From an uncultured Polymorphobacter sp. (GTDB lineage Bacteria > Pseudomonadota > Alphaproteobacteria > Sphingomonadales > Sphingomonadaceae), in the NCBI GenBank assembly GCA_937894055.1, contig CALDHQ010000466.1:1-12901 (forward strand): a DNA stretch of 12,901 bases. The letters are read 5' to 3'. Positions 1 through 6,482 of this stretch are shown piece after piece (position 1 is the stretch's first letter; every line of letters begins with the position of its first letter). Both the position numbers and the translations under genes were made by a program. Below the pieces are notes generated by a model. It was given only the letters and a program-made list of their open reading frames with translations, was not told the DNA's origin and did not search any database.

Positions 1-14
1 GGTATGGTTTCAAA

Positions 15-84
15 GCCTCCGGTCGAGGTGGTATGCCCCAACAACCGGGTGCAGGGCCAAGGCCCTGCCCGCCGGAGGCTCTGC
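15..84. repeat. Dispersed palindromic repeat, copy 1 (left arm degenerate)
   Basis: Positions 47-84 match the right arm of a second copy at 5832-5869. The outer 10 bases (gggtgcaggg) and the last 22 bases are identical, and only the six central bases differ. Within this arm gcagggcc (51-58) and ggccctgc (61-68) form an 8-bp hairpin. The outer ends, gcctccgg (15-22) and ccggaggc (72-79), are also inverted repeats, but the sequence between 23 and 46 no longer matches the expected left arm. It resembles a REP-type intergenic element. It lies upstream of the MBL hydrolase gene and may also terminate transcription from a gene left of the window. Confidence 0.75.
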
Positions 85-130
85 ACACTTCCCCCTTGCA
101 CCACGCCGCCCGAGCCGCCACATCTGCGGC

Positions 131-793
131 ATGACAACCAAGCCCCCGCTCCAGGCGGTCATCGTTCCGGTGACGGCGCTCCAGCAGAACTGCACTTTGT
201 TCTGGTGCACGAAAACCATGCGCGGGGCGTTTGTCGACCCCGGCGGTGACCTTGAGAAGCTGATGGCGGTGGCGGCGCAGCATGGCGTGACCATCGAGAA
301 GCTGCTCGTCACGCACGGCCATATCGACCATTGCGGGCTGACCGGCGTGCTGGCCGAGCAGCTTGGCGTGCCGATCGAGGGGCCGCATCAGGACGACAAA
401 TTCTGGATCGATCAGGCGCCCGGCACCGGCGCGAAGTACGGCCTTGCCGGCGCGACGGCGTTCACCCCCGACCGCTGGCTGGTTGACGGCGATCAGGTGA
501 CGGTGGGCGAACTGGTGCTCGACGTCTATCACTGCCCGGGCCACACGCCGGGCCATGTGATTTTCCACCATGCGCCGTCACATCTGGCGATGGTCGGCGA
601 TGTGCTGTTCCAGGGCTCGATCGGCCGCACCGATTTCCCCAAGGGCGATTACAACCAGCTGATCAACTCGATCACCTCGCGGTTGTGGCCGCTGGGCAAT
701 GCGACGGCGTTCGTGCCCGGCCATGGCCCGATGTCGACGTTCGGCACCGAGCGTCAGACCAACGCCTATGTCGCGGACGCGGCGCTGGCGTAG
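131..793 (+). CDS. MBL-fold metallo-hydrolase, glyoxalase II/YcbL type
   Basis: A 220-residue cytosolic metallo-beta-lactamase-fold hydrolase. The metal-binding motif THGHIDH (61-67) supplies H62, H64, D66 and H67. H138 in PGHTPGH, D157 in GDVLF and H198 in PGHGP complete the usual two-metal site. The GSIGRTDFP stretch after D157 is typical of the short YcbL/glyoxalase II-like branch, which lacks the extra C-terminal substrate-binding domain of classical glyoxalase II. Thioester hydrolysis, such as of S-lactoylglutathione, is the likely reaction type, but the substrate cannot be read from sequence. No convincing Shine-Dalgarno sequence precedes the ATG, so translation may be weakly initiated. 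The stop codon is only 4 nt from the stop of the convergent MAPEG gene. Confidence 0.93.
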   Translation: MTTKPPLQAVIVPVTALQQNCTLFWCTKTMRGAFVDPGGDLEKLMAVAAQHGVTIEKLLVTHGHIDHCGLTGVLAEQLGVPIEGPHQDDKFWIDQAPGTGAKYGLAGATAFTPDRWLVDGDQVTVGELVLDVYHCPGHTPGHVIFHHAPSHLAMVGDVLFQGSIGRTDFPKGDYNQLINSITSRLWPLGNATAFVPGHGPMSTFGTERQTNAYVADAALA

Positions 794-797
794 AGGC

Positions 798-1181
798 CTA
801 GACCGCTAGGAACACCGCCCAGGCTGACAGCGCCACCAGCGGCACGAAGGTGCCGACCATGCCGATGACACGGAACAGGTTGGGCGCCGGGCGCGCCATG
901 CCGATGGCGTGGCACAGGCGTGCGACGACGATGGTGGCGCCGGCGGCTTGCACCAGCGTGTTGGTGCCGTTGATATATTCGACCAGCCCGAGCAGGATCA
1001 GCAGGATCGGCACATATTCGGCGAAGTTGGCGTGGCTGCGGATGCGGCTGAGCAGCGTCTGGTCGCCGCCGTCGCCGAGCATGACCTTGGTCGAGCCGCG
1101 CACCTTGATGACGCGGATGCTGAGCGCGATGAAGATCAGCCCGAGCAGGCCGGCGGTCAGCAGCGTGGTTTGCATGGGCAT
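798..1181 (-). CDS. MAPEG-family membrane protein (YecN-like)
   Basis: A 127-residue integral membrane protein with about four hydrophobic helices (roughly 5-23, 57-73, 76-95 and 104-125). The family signature is visible as RIRSHANFAEYVP, with R48, N52, E55 and P58 placed as in the R-x3-N-x2-E-x2-P motif of the MAPEG superfamily. A second conserved piece, RLCHAIGM, lies at 88-95. Relatives are small membrane enzymes with glutathione transferase or peroxidase activity, and YecN-like bacterial members are uncharacterised. The chosen ATG has a GGGGAG ribosome binding site 8 nt upstream on the minus strand (1190-1195), which favours it over the in-frame ATG two codons later. It converges on the MBL hydrolase gene and diverges from rpmF. 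The two left-end genes may share a thiol-detoxification theme, which is inference. Confidence 0.9.
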   Translation of the reverse strand: MPMQTTLLTAGLLGLIFIALSIRVIKVRGSTKVMLGDGGDQTLLSRIRSHANFAEYVPILLILLGLVEYINGTNTLVQAAGATIVVARLCHAIGMARPAPNLFRVIGMVGTFVPLVALSAWAVFLAV

Positions 1182-1293
1182 CGATCGGGCTCCCCTATAG
1201 TGTTGCGCCCTTCGTGGCGCAGCTTGGGCGCCAGTGCAAGTTTCGCCGAAAATGCATGTGGGCGATGATTCCGGCAGCGGTACAAGCTTTGGC

Positions 1294-1321
1294 TTGCAAG
1301 CCGGGCCGAAATCACTATGTT
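1294..1321 (+). promoter_or_regulatory. Possible promoter for rpmF-plsX-fabH
   Basis: TTGCAA (1294-1299) and TATGTT (1316-1321) are separated by 16 nt and each matches the sigma-70 hexamers at 4 of 6 positions. They lie about 90 nt upstream of rpmF in the 228-nt gap between two divergent genes. The match is modest and other hexamer pairs could be drawn. Confidence 0.25.
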
Positions 1322-1409
1322 GCCGCGCTCGACATACCCTTGGAGTCGCAGCGATGGCGCTTGTCTATCGTCTGCCGGTTTCATACCAGACAAAGAAGAC
1401 AGGTGCCGC

Positions 1410-1589
1410 ATGGCCGTTCCGAAACGCAAGACTTCGCCCTCGCGCCGCAACATGCGTCGCAGCCACCACGCGCTCACCGCGTCGGCATTCCAGGAATGCC
1501 CGAACTGCGGTGAACTCAAGATGCCGCACAACATGTGCGGTGCTTGCGGCCACTATAACGGCCGTGAAGTCGTCGAGAGCAAGGCCTGA
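1410..1589 (+). CDS. rpmF: 50S ribosomal protein L32
   Basis: This 59-residue protein begins [13 protein letters not shown], the standard N terminus of bacterial L32, a small component of the large ribosomal subunit. Two CxxC pairs, C30/C33 and C43/C46, make it the zinc-ribbon (C+) form, so its folding should depend on zinc. The reading frame is open further upstream, but the conserved MAVPKRK start and a nearby AGGTG fix the start at 1410. It is followed after a 91-nt gap by plsX, the common rpmF-plsX-fabH order. The gene that usually precedes it in other bacteria (yceD, DUF177) is not present here. Confidence 0.97.
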   Translation: MAVPKRKTSPSRRNMRRSHHALTASAFQECPNCGELKMPHNMCGACGHYNGREVVESKA

Positions 1590-1680
1590 TCGCAGCAGCA
1601 GCCCGGGCACGCGCGCACATGACCGCGACGCCGCAGGGCCGCTCTGATGCATTTCCCAAGACTGTAATGGCCGCTGCCCG

Positions 1681-2760
1681 ATGAGCACAGCCAATCCCGT
1701 CATCGCGCTTGATGTGATGGGCGGCGATACCGGCCTGTCGCTGGTGATTGCCGCCGCCGAAATCGCGCGCGAACGCTACCCGAAGCTGCGTTTCCGGCTG
1801 TACGGCCCGGAGGCCGCGATTCGCGCCGCGCTGGCGAAAGCGCCGCGCATCGCCGGCGACAGCGTCATTGTCCACACCGACCAACAGGTGCTCGGCACCG
1901 ACAAGCCGAGCCAGGTCATCCGCCGCGGCCGCGACACCTCGATGGGTCTGGCGATTTCGGCGGTCAAGGCCGGCGAGGCCGATGCCACCGTATCGGCGGG
2001 CAATACCGGCGCGCTGATGGCGATGGCCAAGCTGACCTTGCGGACGATGGAGGGCATCGACCGCCCGGCGCTCGCGGCACTGCTGCCGACGTCGAAGGCC
2101 GACATGATCATGCTCGACCTTGGCGCCAACACCGAATGCGATGCCGAAAACCTCGTGCAGTTCGCGGTGATGGGTGCAGCGTTCGCGCGCACCGTGCTGG
2201 CGCTGCCCAAGCCGCGTGTCGCTTTGCTCAACATCGGAGTCGAGGAGCTCAAGGGCACCGACGAACTCAAGGACGCCGCCGCATTGCTGCGCGGCGTCGA
2301 ACTGCCAATGAGCTTCGAAGGCTTTGTCGAAGGCGACGGCATCGGCAAGGGCGATGTCGATGTCGTGGTCACCGACGGCTTTTCGGGCAACATCGCGCTG
2401 AAGTCGATCGAAGGCACTGCGCGGCTGGTCACCGGCCTGCTGGCGGATGCGTTCCGCACGTCGTGGCTGACCAAGCTCGGCTATCTGTTTTCGCGCGGCG
2501 CGTTGCGTGCGCTGCGCGGCCATATCGACCCCGATACGCACAACGGCGCGGTGTTCCTCGGCCTCAACGGGCTGGTGGTCAAAAGCCATGGCAGCGCCAC
2601 GGCACGCGGTTTCGCCAACGCCATCGGCGTCGCGCACGACCTGATTGTCGGCGATATCGCGCGCCGCATTTCGGACGATCTTGATAATTTCCGCGCGCAC
2701 CGTCCGGTACTGACGCCCGAGGGTGAAGCTGGCGACGACCTGCCCGCGGGCGACGCTTGA
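1681..2760 (+). CDS. plsX: Phosphate acyltransferase PlsX
   Basis: PlsX converts acyl-ACP and phosphate into acyl-phosphate, the donor that PlsY uses to acylate glycerol-3-phosphate, so it links fatty-acid synthesis to phospholipid formation as a peripheral membrane enzyme. The 359-residue length fits the family. Visible signatures are ALDVMGGD (9-16), [15 protein letters not shown] from residue 75, [10 protein letters not shown] (105-114), DLGAN (146-150) and [15 protein letters not shown] in the C-terminal half. Its stop codon is two bases before the fabH ATG, so the two are very likely translated together. The C-terminal residues after about 340 are variable and acidic. No strong ribosome binding site is seen before the ATG. 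Confidence 0.97.
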   Translation: MSTANPVIALDVMGGDTGLSLVIAAAEIARERYPKLRFRLYGPEAAIRAALAKAPRIAGDSVIVHTDQQVLGTDKPSQVIRRGRDTSMGLAISAVKAGEADATVSAGNTGALMAMAKLTLRTMEGIDRPALAALLPTSKADMIMLDLGANTECDAENLVQFAVMGAAFARTVLALPKPRVALLNIGVEELKGTDELKDAAALLRGVELPMSFEGFVEGDGIGKGDVDVVVTDGFSGNIALKSIEGTARLVTGLLADAFRTSWLTKLGYLFSRGALRALRGHIDPDTHNGAVFLGLNGLVVKSHGSATARGFANAIGVAHDLIVGDIARRISDDLDNFRAHRPVLTPEGEAGDDLPAGDA

Positions 2761-2762
2761 GC

Positions 2763-3734
2763 ATGCGCCGGGCCTGCATCATCGGCACCGGCAGCTATTT
2801 GCCGACAACCATCCTGTCGAACGAAGAGCTTGCGGCGCGCGTCGATACGTCGGACGCTTGGATTGTCGAACGCACCGGCATCGCCAAGCGCCACATTGCC
2901 GCCGCCGATGAATTCACCTCGGACCTCGGCACGGCGGCCGCACAGCGCGCGCTGACCGCGGCGGGCATCACTGCTGCCGAAGTCGACCTGATCATCGTTG
3001 CCACCGCGACACCCGACCAGACCTTCCCGTCGTGCGCGACGGTCATCCAGCACAAGCTCGGCATGGTCGACGGCGTCGCCTTCGATGTCGCGGCGGTGTG
3101 CTCGGGCTTCCTGTATGCGCTCAGCGTTGCCGATGCGATGATCGTCACCGGCGCTGCCAACACGGCGCTGGTCATTGGTGCCGAAACCTTCAGCCGCTTG
3201 CTCGACTGGGAAGACCGCACGACCTGCGTGCTGTTCGGTGACGGCGCGGGTGCGGTCGTGCTGCGCGCCCAGACCGGCACCGGCACCGCGGCCGACCGTG
3301 GCATTTTGGCGCACCGGCTGCACTCGGACGGCCGCTACAACAGCCTGCTCTATGTCGATGGCGGGCCGGGGTCGACGGGCACCGTCGGCAAGCTGCGCAT
3401 GAAGGGCCGCGAGGTGTTCCGCCACGCCGTCAACAATCTCGCCAGCGTGATGACCGAAACGCTCGCGGCGGCCGGCGTCAGCGCCGAAGACGTCGCCTGG
3501 GTGGTGCCGCACCAGGCCAATTTGCGGATTCTGGAAGGCACGGCGAAGAAGCTTGGGCTGCCGATCGAACGCGTTGTCGTCACTGTCGACCAACATGCCA
3601 ATACATCAGCCGCTTCGGTTCCATTGGCGCTTGACTCTGCGGTGCGAGACGGACGTATTAAGTCCGGCGATTTGTTGCTATTAGAAGCAATGGGCGGTGG
3701 CTTTACCTGGGGGGCAGCTGCGGTCCGTTTTTAG
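2763..3734 (+). CDS. fabH: Beta-ketoacyl-ACP synthase III (FabH)
   Basis: FabH condenses a short acyl-CoA primer with malonyl-ACP to start type II fatty-acid synthesis. With the ATG at 2763 the protein has 323 residues and starts [14 protein letters not shown], matching family N termini. A TTG two codons upstream overlaps the plsX stop and is less likely. The catalytic triad is complete: C113 in AVCSGF, H250 in VPHQANLR and N280 in HANTSAAS. The C-terminal GGGFTWGAA motif is intact. From about 3601 to the stop the codons become noticeably AT-richer (TTA, CTA, ATT, TCT, GGA, CGA) than in the rest of the gene although the protein stays family-like. A promoter-like pair lies in this stretch and may serve ihfA. 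Confidence 0.97.
   Translation: MRRACIIGTGSYLPTTILSNEELAARVDTSDAWIVERTGIAKRHIAAADEFTSDLGTAAAQRALTAAGITAAEVDLIIVATATPDQTFPSCATVIQHKLGMVDGVAFDVAAVCSGFLYALSVADAMIVTGAANTALVIGAETFSRLLDWEDRTTCVLFGDGAGAVVLRAQTGTGTAADRGILAHRLHSDGRYNSLLYVDGGPGSTGTVGKLRMKGREVFRHAVNNLASVMTETLAAAGVSAEDVAWVVPHQANLRILEGTAKKLGLPIERVVVTVDQHANTSAASVPLALDSAVRDGRIKSGDLLLLEAMGGGFTWGAAAVRF
3631..3661 (+). promoter_or_regulatory. Possible internal promoter for ihfA-merR, inside fabH
   Basis: TTGACT (3631-3636) matches the -35 consensus at 5 of 6 positions. TATTAA (3656-3661) matches the -10 at 4 of 6. The spacer is 19 nt, slightly long. The pair lies in the part of fabH where codon choice shifts to AT-rich, about 115 nt before the ihfA start, as expected for a promoter embedded in coding sequence. 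Confidence 0.35.
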
Positions 3735-3777
3735 CGGCATTTGTGCGCCGGGAAGCTTGGGTGGGGAGCGATTGGGC

Positions 3778-4104
3778 ATGGCTGATACGGGAAACGCTGC
3801 AGGAATTTCCGCCGACTCGGCGACTTTGACACGGGCCGAACTCGCCGATGCCGTTCACGCGGCGATCGGGCTATCGCGCGCCGAATGCGCCGGGCTCGTC
3901 GAATCGGTGCTCGACCAGGTCGGTGACCGGCTGATTGCCGGCGAAAACGTCAAGATTTCATCGTTCGGCAGCTTTGTGCTGCGCCGCAAGGGCGCGCGCG
4001 TCGGGCGCAATCCCAAGACCGGGGTCGAAGTGCCGATCGCACCGCGCACCGTGCTGACCTTCCGGCCGAGCCAATTGCTGCGCGAGCAGATCAACCGCAA
4101 GTAG
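3778..4104 (+). CDS. ihfA: Integration host factor subunit alpha
   Basis: A small DNA-bending protein that pairs with IHF-beta and shapes promoters, replication and recombination sites. The HU/IHF fold is evident: the helical N-terminal half, [20 protein letters not shown], then GRNPKTG (76-82) with the intercalating P79, and [15 protein letters not shown] at the end. The alpha assignment rests on resemblance of that region to known IhfA and on the fabH-ihfA-merR order. A GGGGAG ribosome binding site (3763-3768) lies 9 nt before the ATG at 3778. This gives 108 residues with about 14 extra at the N terminus compared with enterobacterial IhfA. An in-frame TTG at codon 17 would give the shorter form. 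The merR gene starts 10 nt after the stop. Confidence 0.95.
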   Translation: MADTGNAAGISADSATLTRAELADAVHAAIGLSRAECAGLVESVLDQVGDRLIAGENVKISSFGSFVLRRKGARVGRNPKTGVEVPIAPRTVLTFRPSQLLREQINRK

Positions 4105-4114
4105 CCGGGGTAGG

Positions 4115-4582
4115 ATGACCGTTTCCGACAAGGCCGTGGCCAAGGCGCCCGGCGCGTTCCGTACCATCGGTGAGGTCTCCGAAGAACTCGGCGTGCCGCA
4201 GCATGTGCTGCGGTTTTGGGAAACGCGGTTTCCGGCGCTGAAGCCGCTCAAGCGCGGCGGCAACCGGCGCTATTACCGGCCCGCCGACGTCGTGCTGCTC
4301 AAGGCGATCAACAAGCTGCTCTACACCGACGGCTACACCATCAAGGGCGTGCTCAAGCTGATCGCCGACAAGGGCATTGCCGGGCTCGAGGCCGGGGCTG
4401 CGGTCGCCGCACCGGCTGCGCCACTTGCGGCTGCGGCATTGGCGGCTGAGCCCTACGTGCAAGCCCCCGAATTGCCGCTGGCGACGGTCGCACCGGCCGC
4501 CGCACCGGCGCTCGATGTCGCGGCGCTTTATGCGATTCGCGACCGCCTTGCCGGCGCGCTCGCCGAGGCGCGCGCGGCCTGA
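4115..4582 (+). CDS. MerR-family transcriptional regulator
   Basis: A 155-residue regulator with a winged-helix MerR DNA-binding domain at about 15-85. It reads [13 protein letters not shown], then [21 protein letters not shown] and [10 protein letters not shown], all typical of the domain. There are no conserved cysteines for metal binding and no long classical dimerisation helix. The second half is an Ala/Pro-rich low-complexity linker (about 91-135) ending in a short helix. Genes of this type commonly follow ihfA in alphaproteobacteria, and their role is unknown. It starts 10 nt after ihfA, so the two are probably co-transcribed and this regulator may respond to the same growth signals. 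Its effector is unknown. Confidence 0.9.
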   Translation: MTVSDKAVAKAPGAFRTIGEVSEELGVPQHVLRFWETRFPALKPLKRGGNRRYYRPADVVLLKAINKLLYTDGYTIKGVLKLIADKGIAGLEAGAAVAAPAAPLAAAALAAEPYVQAPELPLATVAPAAAPALDVAALYAIRDRLAGALAEARAA

Positions 4583-4614
4583 ATGATACAGTCCGCGCAC
4601 ATGTGCCGCGCGGC

Positions 4615-5346
4615 ATGAAATCGGTCGCGGTTTTCAGCATCAAGGGCGGCGTTGGCAAGACCGCGACGGCGGTCAACCTCGCCTATGCCGCCGCCACCGT
4701 CGGCGGGCGCCGCACGTTGCTGTGGGACCTCGATCCGCAGGGCGCCGCGACCTACACGCTGCGTCTGCGGCCACTGGCGGGTGCTTCGGCGCGCCAGCTG
4801 ATTGCGCGCGATGCGGCGCTCGACGGGCTGATCCAGTCGACCGACTATGCCAATCTCGATGTGCTGGCCGCCGACAAGTCGCTGCGCCATCTCGAACGCC
4901 AGCTCGCCGCCGATGACAAGGCCAAGCGCATCCGCAAACTGCTGCGCAGCCTGTCGGACGACTATGACCGCATCATCATCGACGCGCCGCCGGGGCTGAC
5001 CGAACTTGCCGAGCAGCTGTTCCGCGCCGTCGATTGCCTGGTGGTGCCGATGCTGCCGTCGCCGCTGTCGCTGCGCGCCCGCGACCAGCTTGCGGCGCAT
5101 CTGGCCAAGCACCACGCCGGCAAGGCGCCGCCGCTGATCGGTGTCTATTCGATGGTCGACCGCCGCAAGGCGCTGCACCGCAGCACCGTCGATGCGACGC
5201 CCGATCTCGTCGCCATACCCTATGCCAGCGCCATCGAGCAGATGGCCGTCGTGCAGGCGCCGCTGGGCGCCACCGCGCCGAAGTCGGCAGCGGCACGCGC
5301 CTTTGGTGAACTATGGACACAGGTCGAACGCCGGCTGCTCGGCTAA
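4615..5346 (+). CDS. ParA/MinD-like P-loop ATPase, orphan
   Basis: A 243-residue ParA-type ATPase. The deviant Walker A motif KGGVGKT (10-16) has the signature lysine K10. WDLDPQGA (37-44) forms the switch region and IIIDAPPG (120-127) is the Walker B-like strand. Relatives use ATP-dependent dimerisation and non-specific DNA or membrane binding to position cargo such as plasmids, chromosomal loci or chemotaxis clusters. No parB or other partner is adjacent, and the N terminus lacks the helix-turn-helix of plasmid ParA proteins, so the cargo is unknown. The frame is open to a GTG at 4603, but the ATG at 4615 gives the usual start immediately before the first strand. It lies 32 nt after merR and may be read from the same transcript. 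Confidence 0.9.
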   Translation: MKSVAVFSIKGGVGKTATAVNLAYAAATVGGRRTLLWDLDPQGAATYTLRLRPLAGASARQLIARDAALDGLIQSTDYANLDVLAADKSLRHLERQLAADDKAKRIRKLLRSLSDDYDRIIIDAPPGLTELAEQLFRAVDCLVVPMLPSPLSLRARDQLAAHLAKHHAGKAPPLIGVYSMVDRRKALHRSTVDATPDLVAIPYASAIEQMAVVQAPLGATAPKSAAARAFGELWTQVERRLLG

Positions 5347-5385
5347 ACAGAAACCACGCAACGCAATCCAATTGGGGGAATTGCC

Positions 5386-5781
5386 ATGACGACCGAACTG
5401 ACACTGCTGGCCTGGACACTGGTGCTGGCGTTCGTCCAGATCCTGCTGTTCGATTTCGCACGCACCGGCCAATACGGGCTGAAATGGAACACCGGCGCGC
5501 GTGATGAGAAAATGCCGCCGCTCAAGCCGGAGGCCGAACGCCTCAAGCGCGCGCAGGACAATCTGTTCGAAACGCTGCCGCTGTTCATCGGCTTCGTGCT
5601 GATCGCGCATGTCGCGGGCGTCCACACCAGCACCACGGTGCTCGGCGCGCAGCTCTATTTCTGGGGCCGCGTGCTTTACGTTCCGCTCTATGCCTTCGGC
5701 GTCAAGCAGATCCGCTCGCTGGTCTGGATGGTCGCCACGCTCGGTCTCGCCATGATTGCCTTTGCGGTGCTGACCGCCTGA
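5386..5781 (+). CDS. MAPEG-family membrane protein (eicosanoid/glutathione type)
   Basis: A 131-residue membrane protein with about four hydrophobic segments (roughly 5-23, 62-79, 84-104 and 111-129). The RAQDNLFETLP stretch carries the R-x3-N-x2-E-x2-P signature (R55, N59, E62, P65). Further on are YFWGRVLYVPLYAFG and an arginine before the last helix, as in the bacterial MAPEG branch usually annotated as uncharacterised. Sequence similarity to the other MAPEG gene at 798-1181 is low apart from the signature, so they are not a recent duplication. A GGGGGA ribosome binding site precedes the ATG. It is 39 nt after parA and ends just before a strong palindromic repeat that probably stops transcription. 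The substrate is unknown. Confidence 0.9.
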   Translation: MTTELTLLAWTLVLAFVQILLFDFARTGQYGLKWNTGARDEKMPPLKPEAERLKRAQDNLFETLPLFIGFVLIAHVAGVHTSTTVLGAQLYFWGRVLYVPLYAFGVKQIRSLVWMVATLGLAMIAFAVLTA

Positions 5782-5790
5782 AGTTGAAGG

Positions 5791-5869
5791 GCCTCCGGCG
5801 GGCAGGGGCTAAGCCCCTGCACCCGACTATTGGGTGCAGGGACGAGTCCCTGCCCGCCGGAGGCTCTGC
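5791..5869. repeat. Dispersed palindromic repeat, copy 2 (complete)
   Basis: Two near-identical arms face each other: 5791-5824 and 5832-5864, around the 7-nt centre gactatt. The outer 17 and inner 10 bases of each arm are perfect inverted repeats. Each arm also folds on its own: gcaggggc/gcccctgc with loop taa, and gcagggac/gtccctgc with loop ga. The element can therefore form either one long hairpin or a cloverleaf of three stems. The right arm plus five further bases matches copy 1 at 47-84. It sits between convergent genes and probably also acts as a bidirectional transcription terminator. Confidence 0.85.
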
Positions 5870-6358
5870 TCAGCTCTTCTCGATCTCCGCCAACAGCATC
5901 TGCAGCGCCGCGTCGCTGAACGCCACCATATTGTCCAGCCGTTCGGGCCGGCCGGTTTCCAGTGTCATTTCAACGCAGCCGGTGCGGCTCGCCACCGCAA
6001 TGCAGCTATGGCCGGCGGCGTCGCCATAGGGGTTGCCGGTCGGTCCGGCGGCGCCGGTTTCGCTGACGCCCCAGTCGGCCTTGAACTGCGCGCGCACCGT
6101 GGTCGCAAGGCAGGCGGCATAGGGTTCGCTGGCGGATTTGAGCCCGCGGACGTCTTCGCGGCGCAGCCCGAGCAGGCGGTGGCGCGCGCGCGGCGTGTAG
6201 ATGACACCGCCGCCGAGATAGAAGGCCGAGGCCCCCGGCACCATCAGCAGCGCCGCCGAAATCAGCCCGCCGCTCGCCGATTCGGCGACCGCAACAGTGG
6301 CCTTGCGGGCGCGCAGCGCGGCCGCGACGGCTTCGGCAGATTTTCGGAGTCGTTCCAT
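5870..6358 (-). CDS. CinA-family protein, PncC-like (nicotinamide-nucleotide amidase domain)
   Basis: A 162-residue stand-alone version of the CinA C-terminal domain. Members of this family with known activity deamidate nicotinamide mononucleotide in pyridine nucleotide salvage. The characteristic AVAES-x-x-GG segment is present (23-31, ESASGG here where most members have ESxTGG), followed by VPGASAFYLGGGVIYT and the glycine-rich ETGAAGPTGNPYGD (100-113) in place of the usual VTGIAGPTGG. These differences make it a diverged branch, so amidase activity is only likely. It has no N-terminal molybdopterin-binding-like domain, unlike full-length CinA. It is convergent with the MAPEG gene across the palindromic repeat and divergent from the usp-fixLJ unit. 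Confidence 0.85.
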   Translation of the reverse strand: MERLRKSAEAVAAALRARKATVAVAESASGGLISAALLMVPGASAFYLGGGVIYTPRARHRLLGLRREDVRGLKSASEPYAACLATTVRAQFKADWGVSETGAAGPTGNPYGDAAGHSCIAVASRTGCVEMTLETGRPERLDNMVAFSDAALQMLLAEIEKS

Positions 6359-6389
6359 GGTGCGTATCCTGTTGGTTGCGCCGCTATCC

Positions 6390-6431
6390 GTAATGTTGCG
6401 TAATTACCTGGCGGTCGAGCTCTTCTAGAAT
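6390..6431 (+). promoter_or_regulatory. Possible regulated promoter of the usp-fixLJ unit
   Basis: TAGAAT (6426-6431) matches the -10 consensus at 5 of 6 positions, but there is no good -35 hexamer 17 nt upstream. In that place lies the palindrome GTAATTAC (6400-6407), with another GTAAT at 6390-6394 that pairs with ATTAC at 6403-6407 as an 18-bp dyad. A dyad about 35-40 bp before the inferred transcription start is where a class II activator would bind. Which regulator binds is not shown. No FNR/FixK-type TTGAT-N4-ATCAA box is present. Confidence 0.3.
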
Positions 6432-6482
6432 GGGGCGGCGACCATACAAGCAGCGATTCGGTCGCAGGCAGGGACGGACACC

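Noticed and set aside
1204..1296. Small hairpins upstream of rpmF: TGCGCC/GGCGCA with a TTCG-type loop (1204-1221), an overlapping alternative, and CAAGC/GCTTG (1283-1296)
   Set aside because: Alternative pairings suggested a leader attenuator, but the stems are only 5-6 bp, the first lies upstream of the likely promoter, and there is no U-tract. Not strong enough to call.
1516..2700. Long minus-strand open frame opposite plsX (and similar ones opposite fabH at 2481-3596, fixJ at 8475-9536 and the large membrane protein gene at 10872-12140)
   Set aside because: These are frames kept open by high GC in codon position 3 of the plus-strand genes. Their translations are Arg/His/Gln-rich low-complexity sequences without recognisable domains.
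6390..6410. FNR/FixK binding box upstream of the usp gene
   Set aside because: The sequence does not contain TTGAT-N4-ATCAA or a close variant. Only a GTAAT/ATTAC dyad is present.
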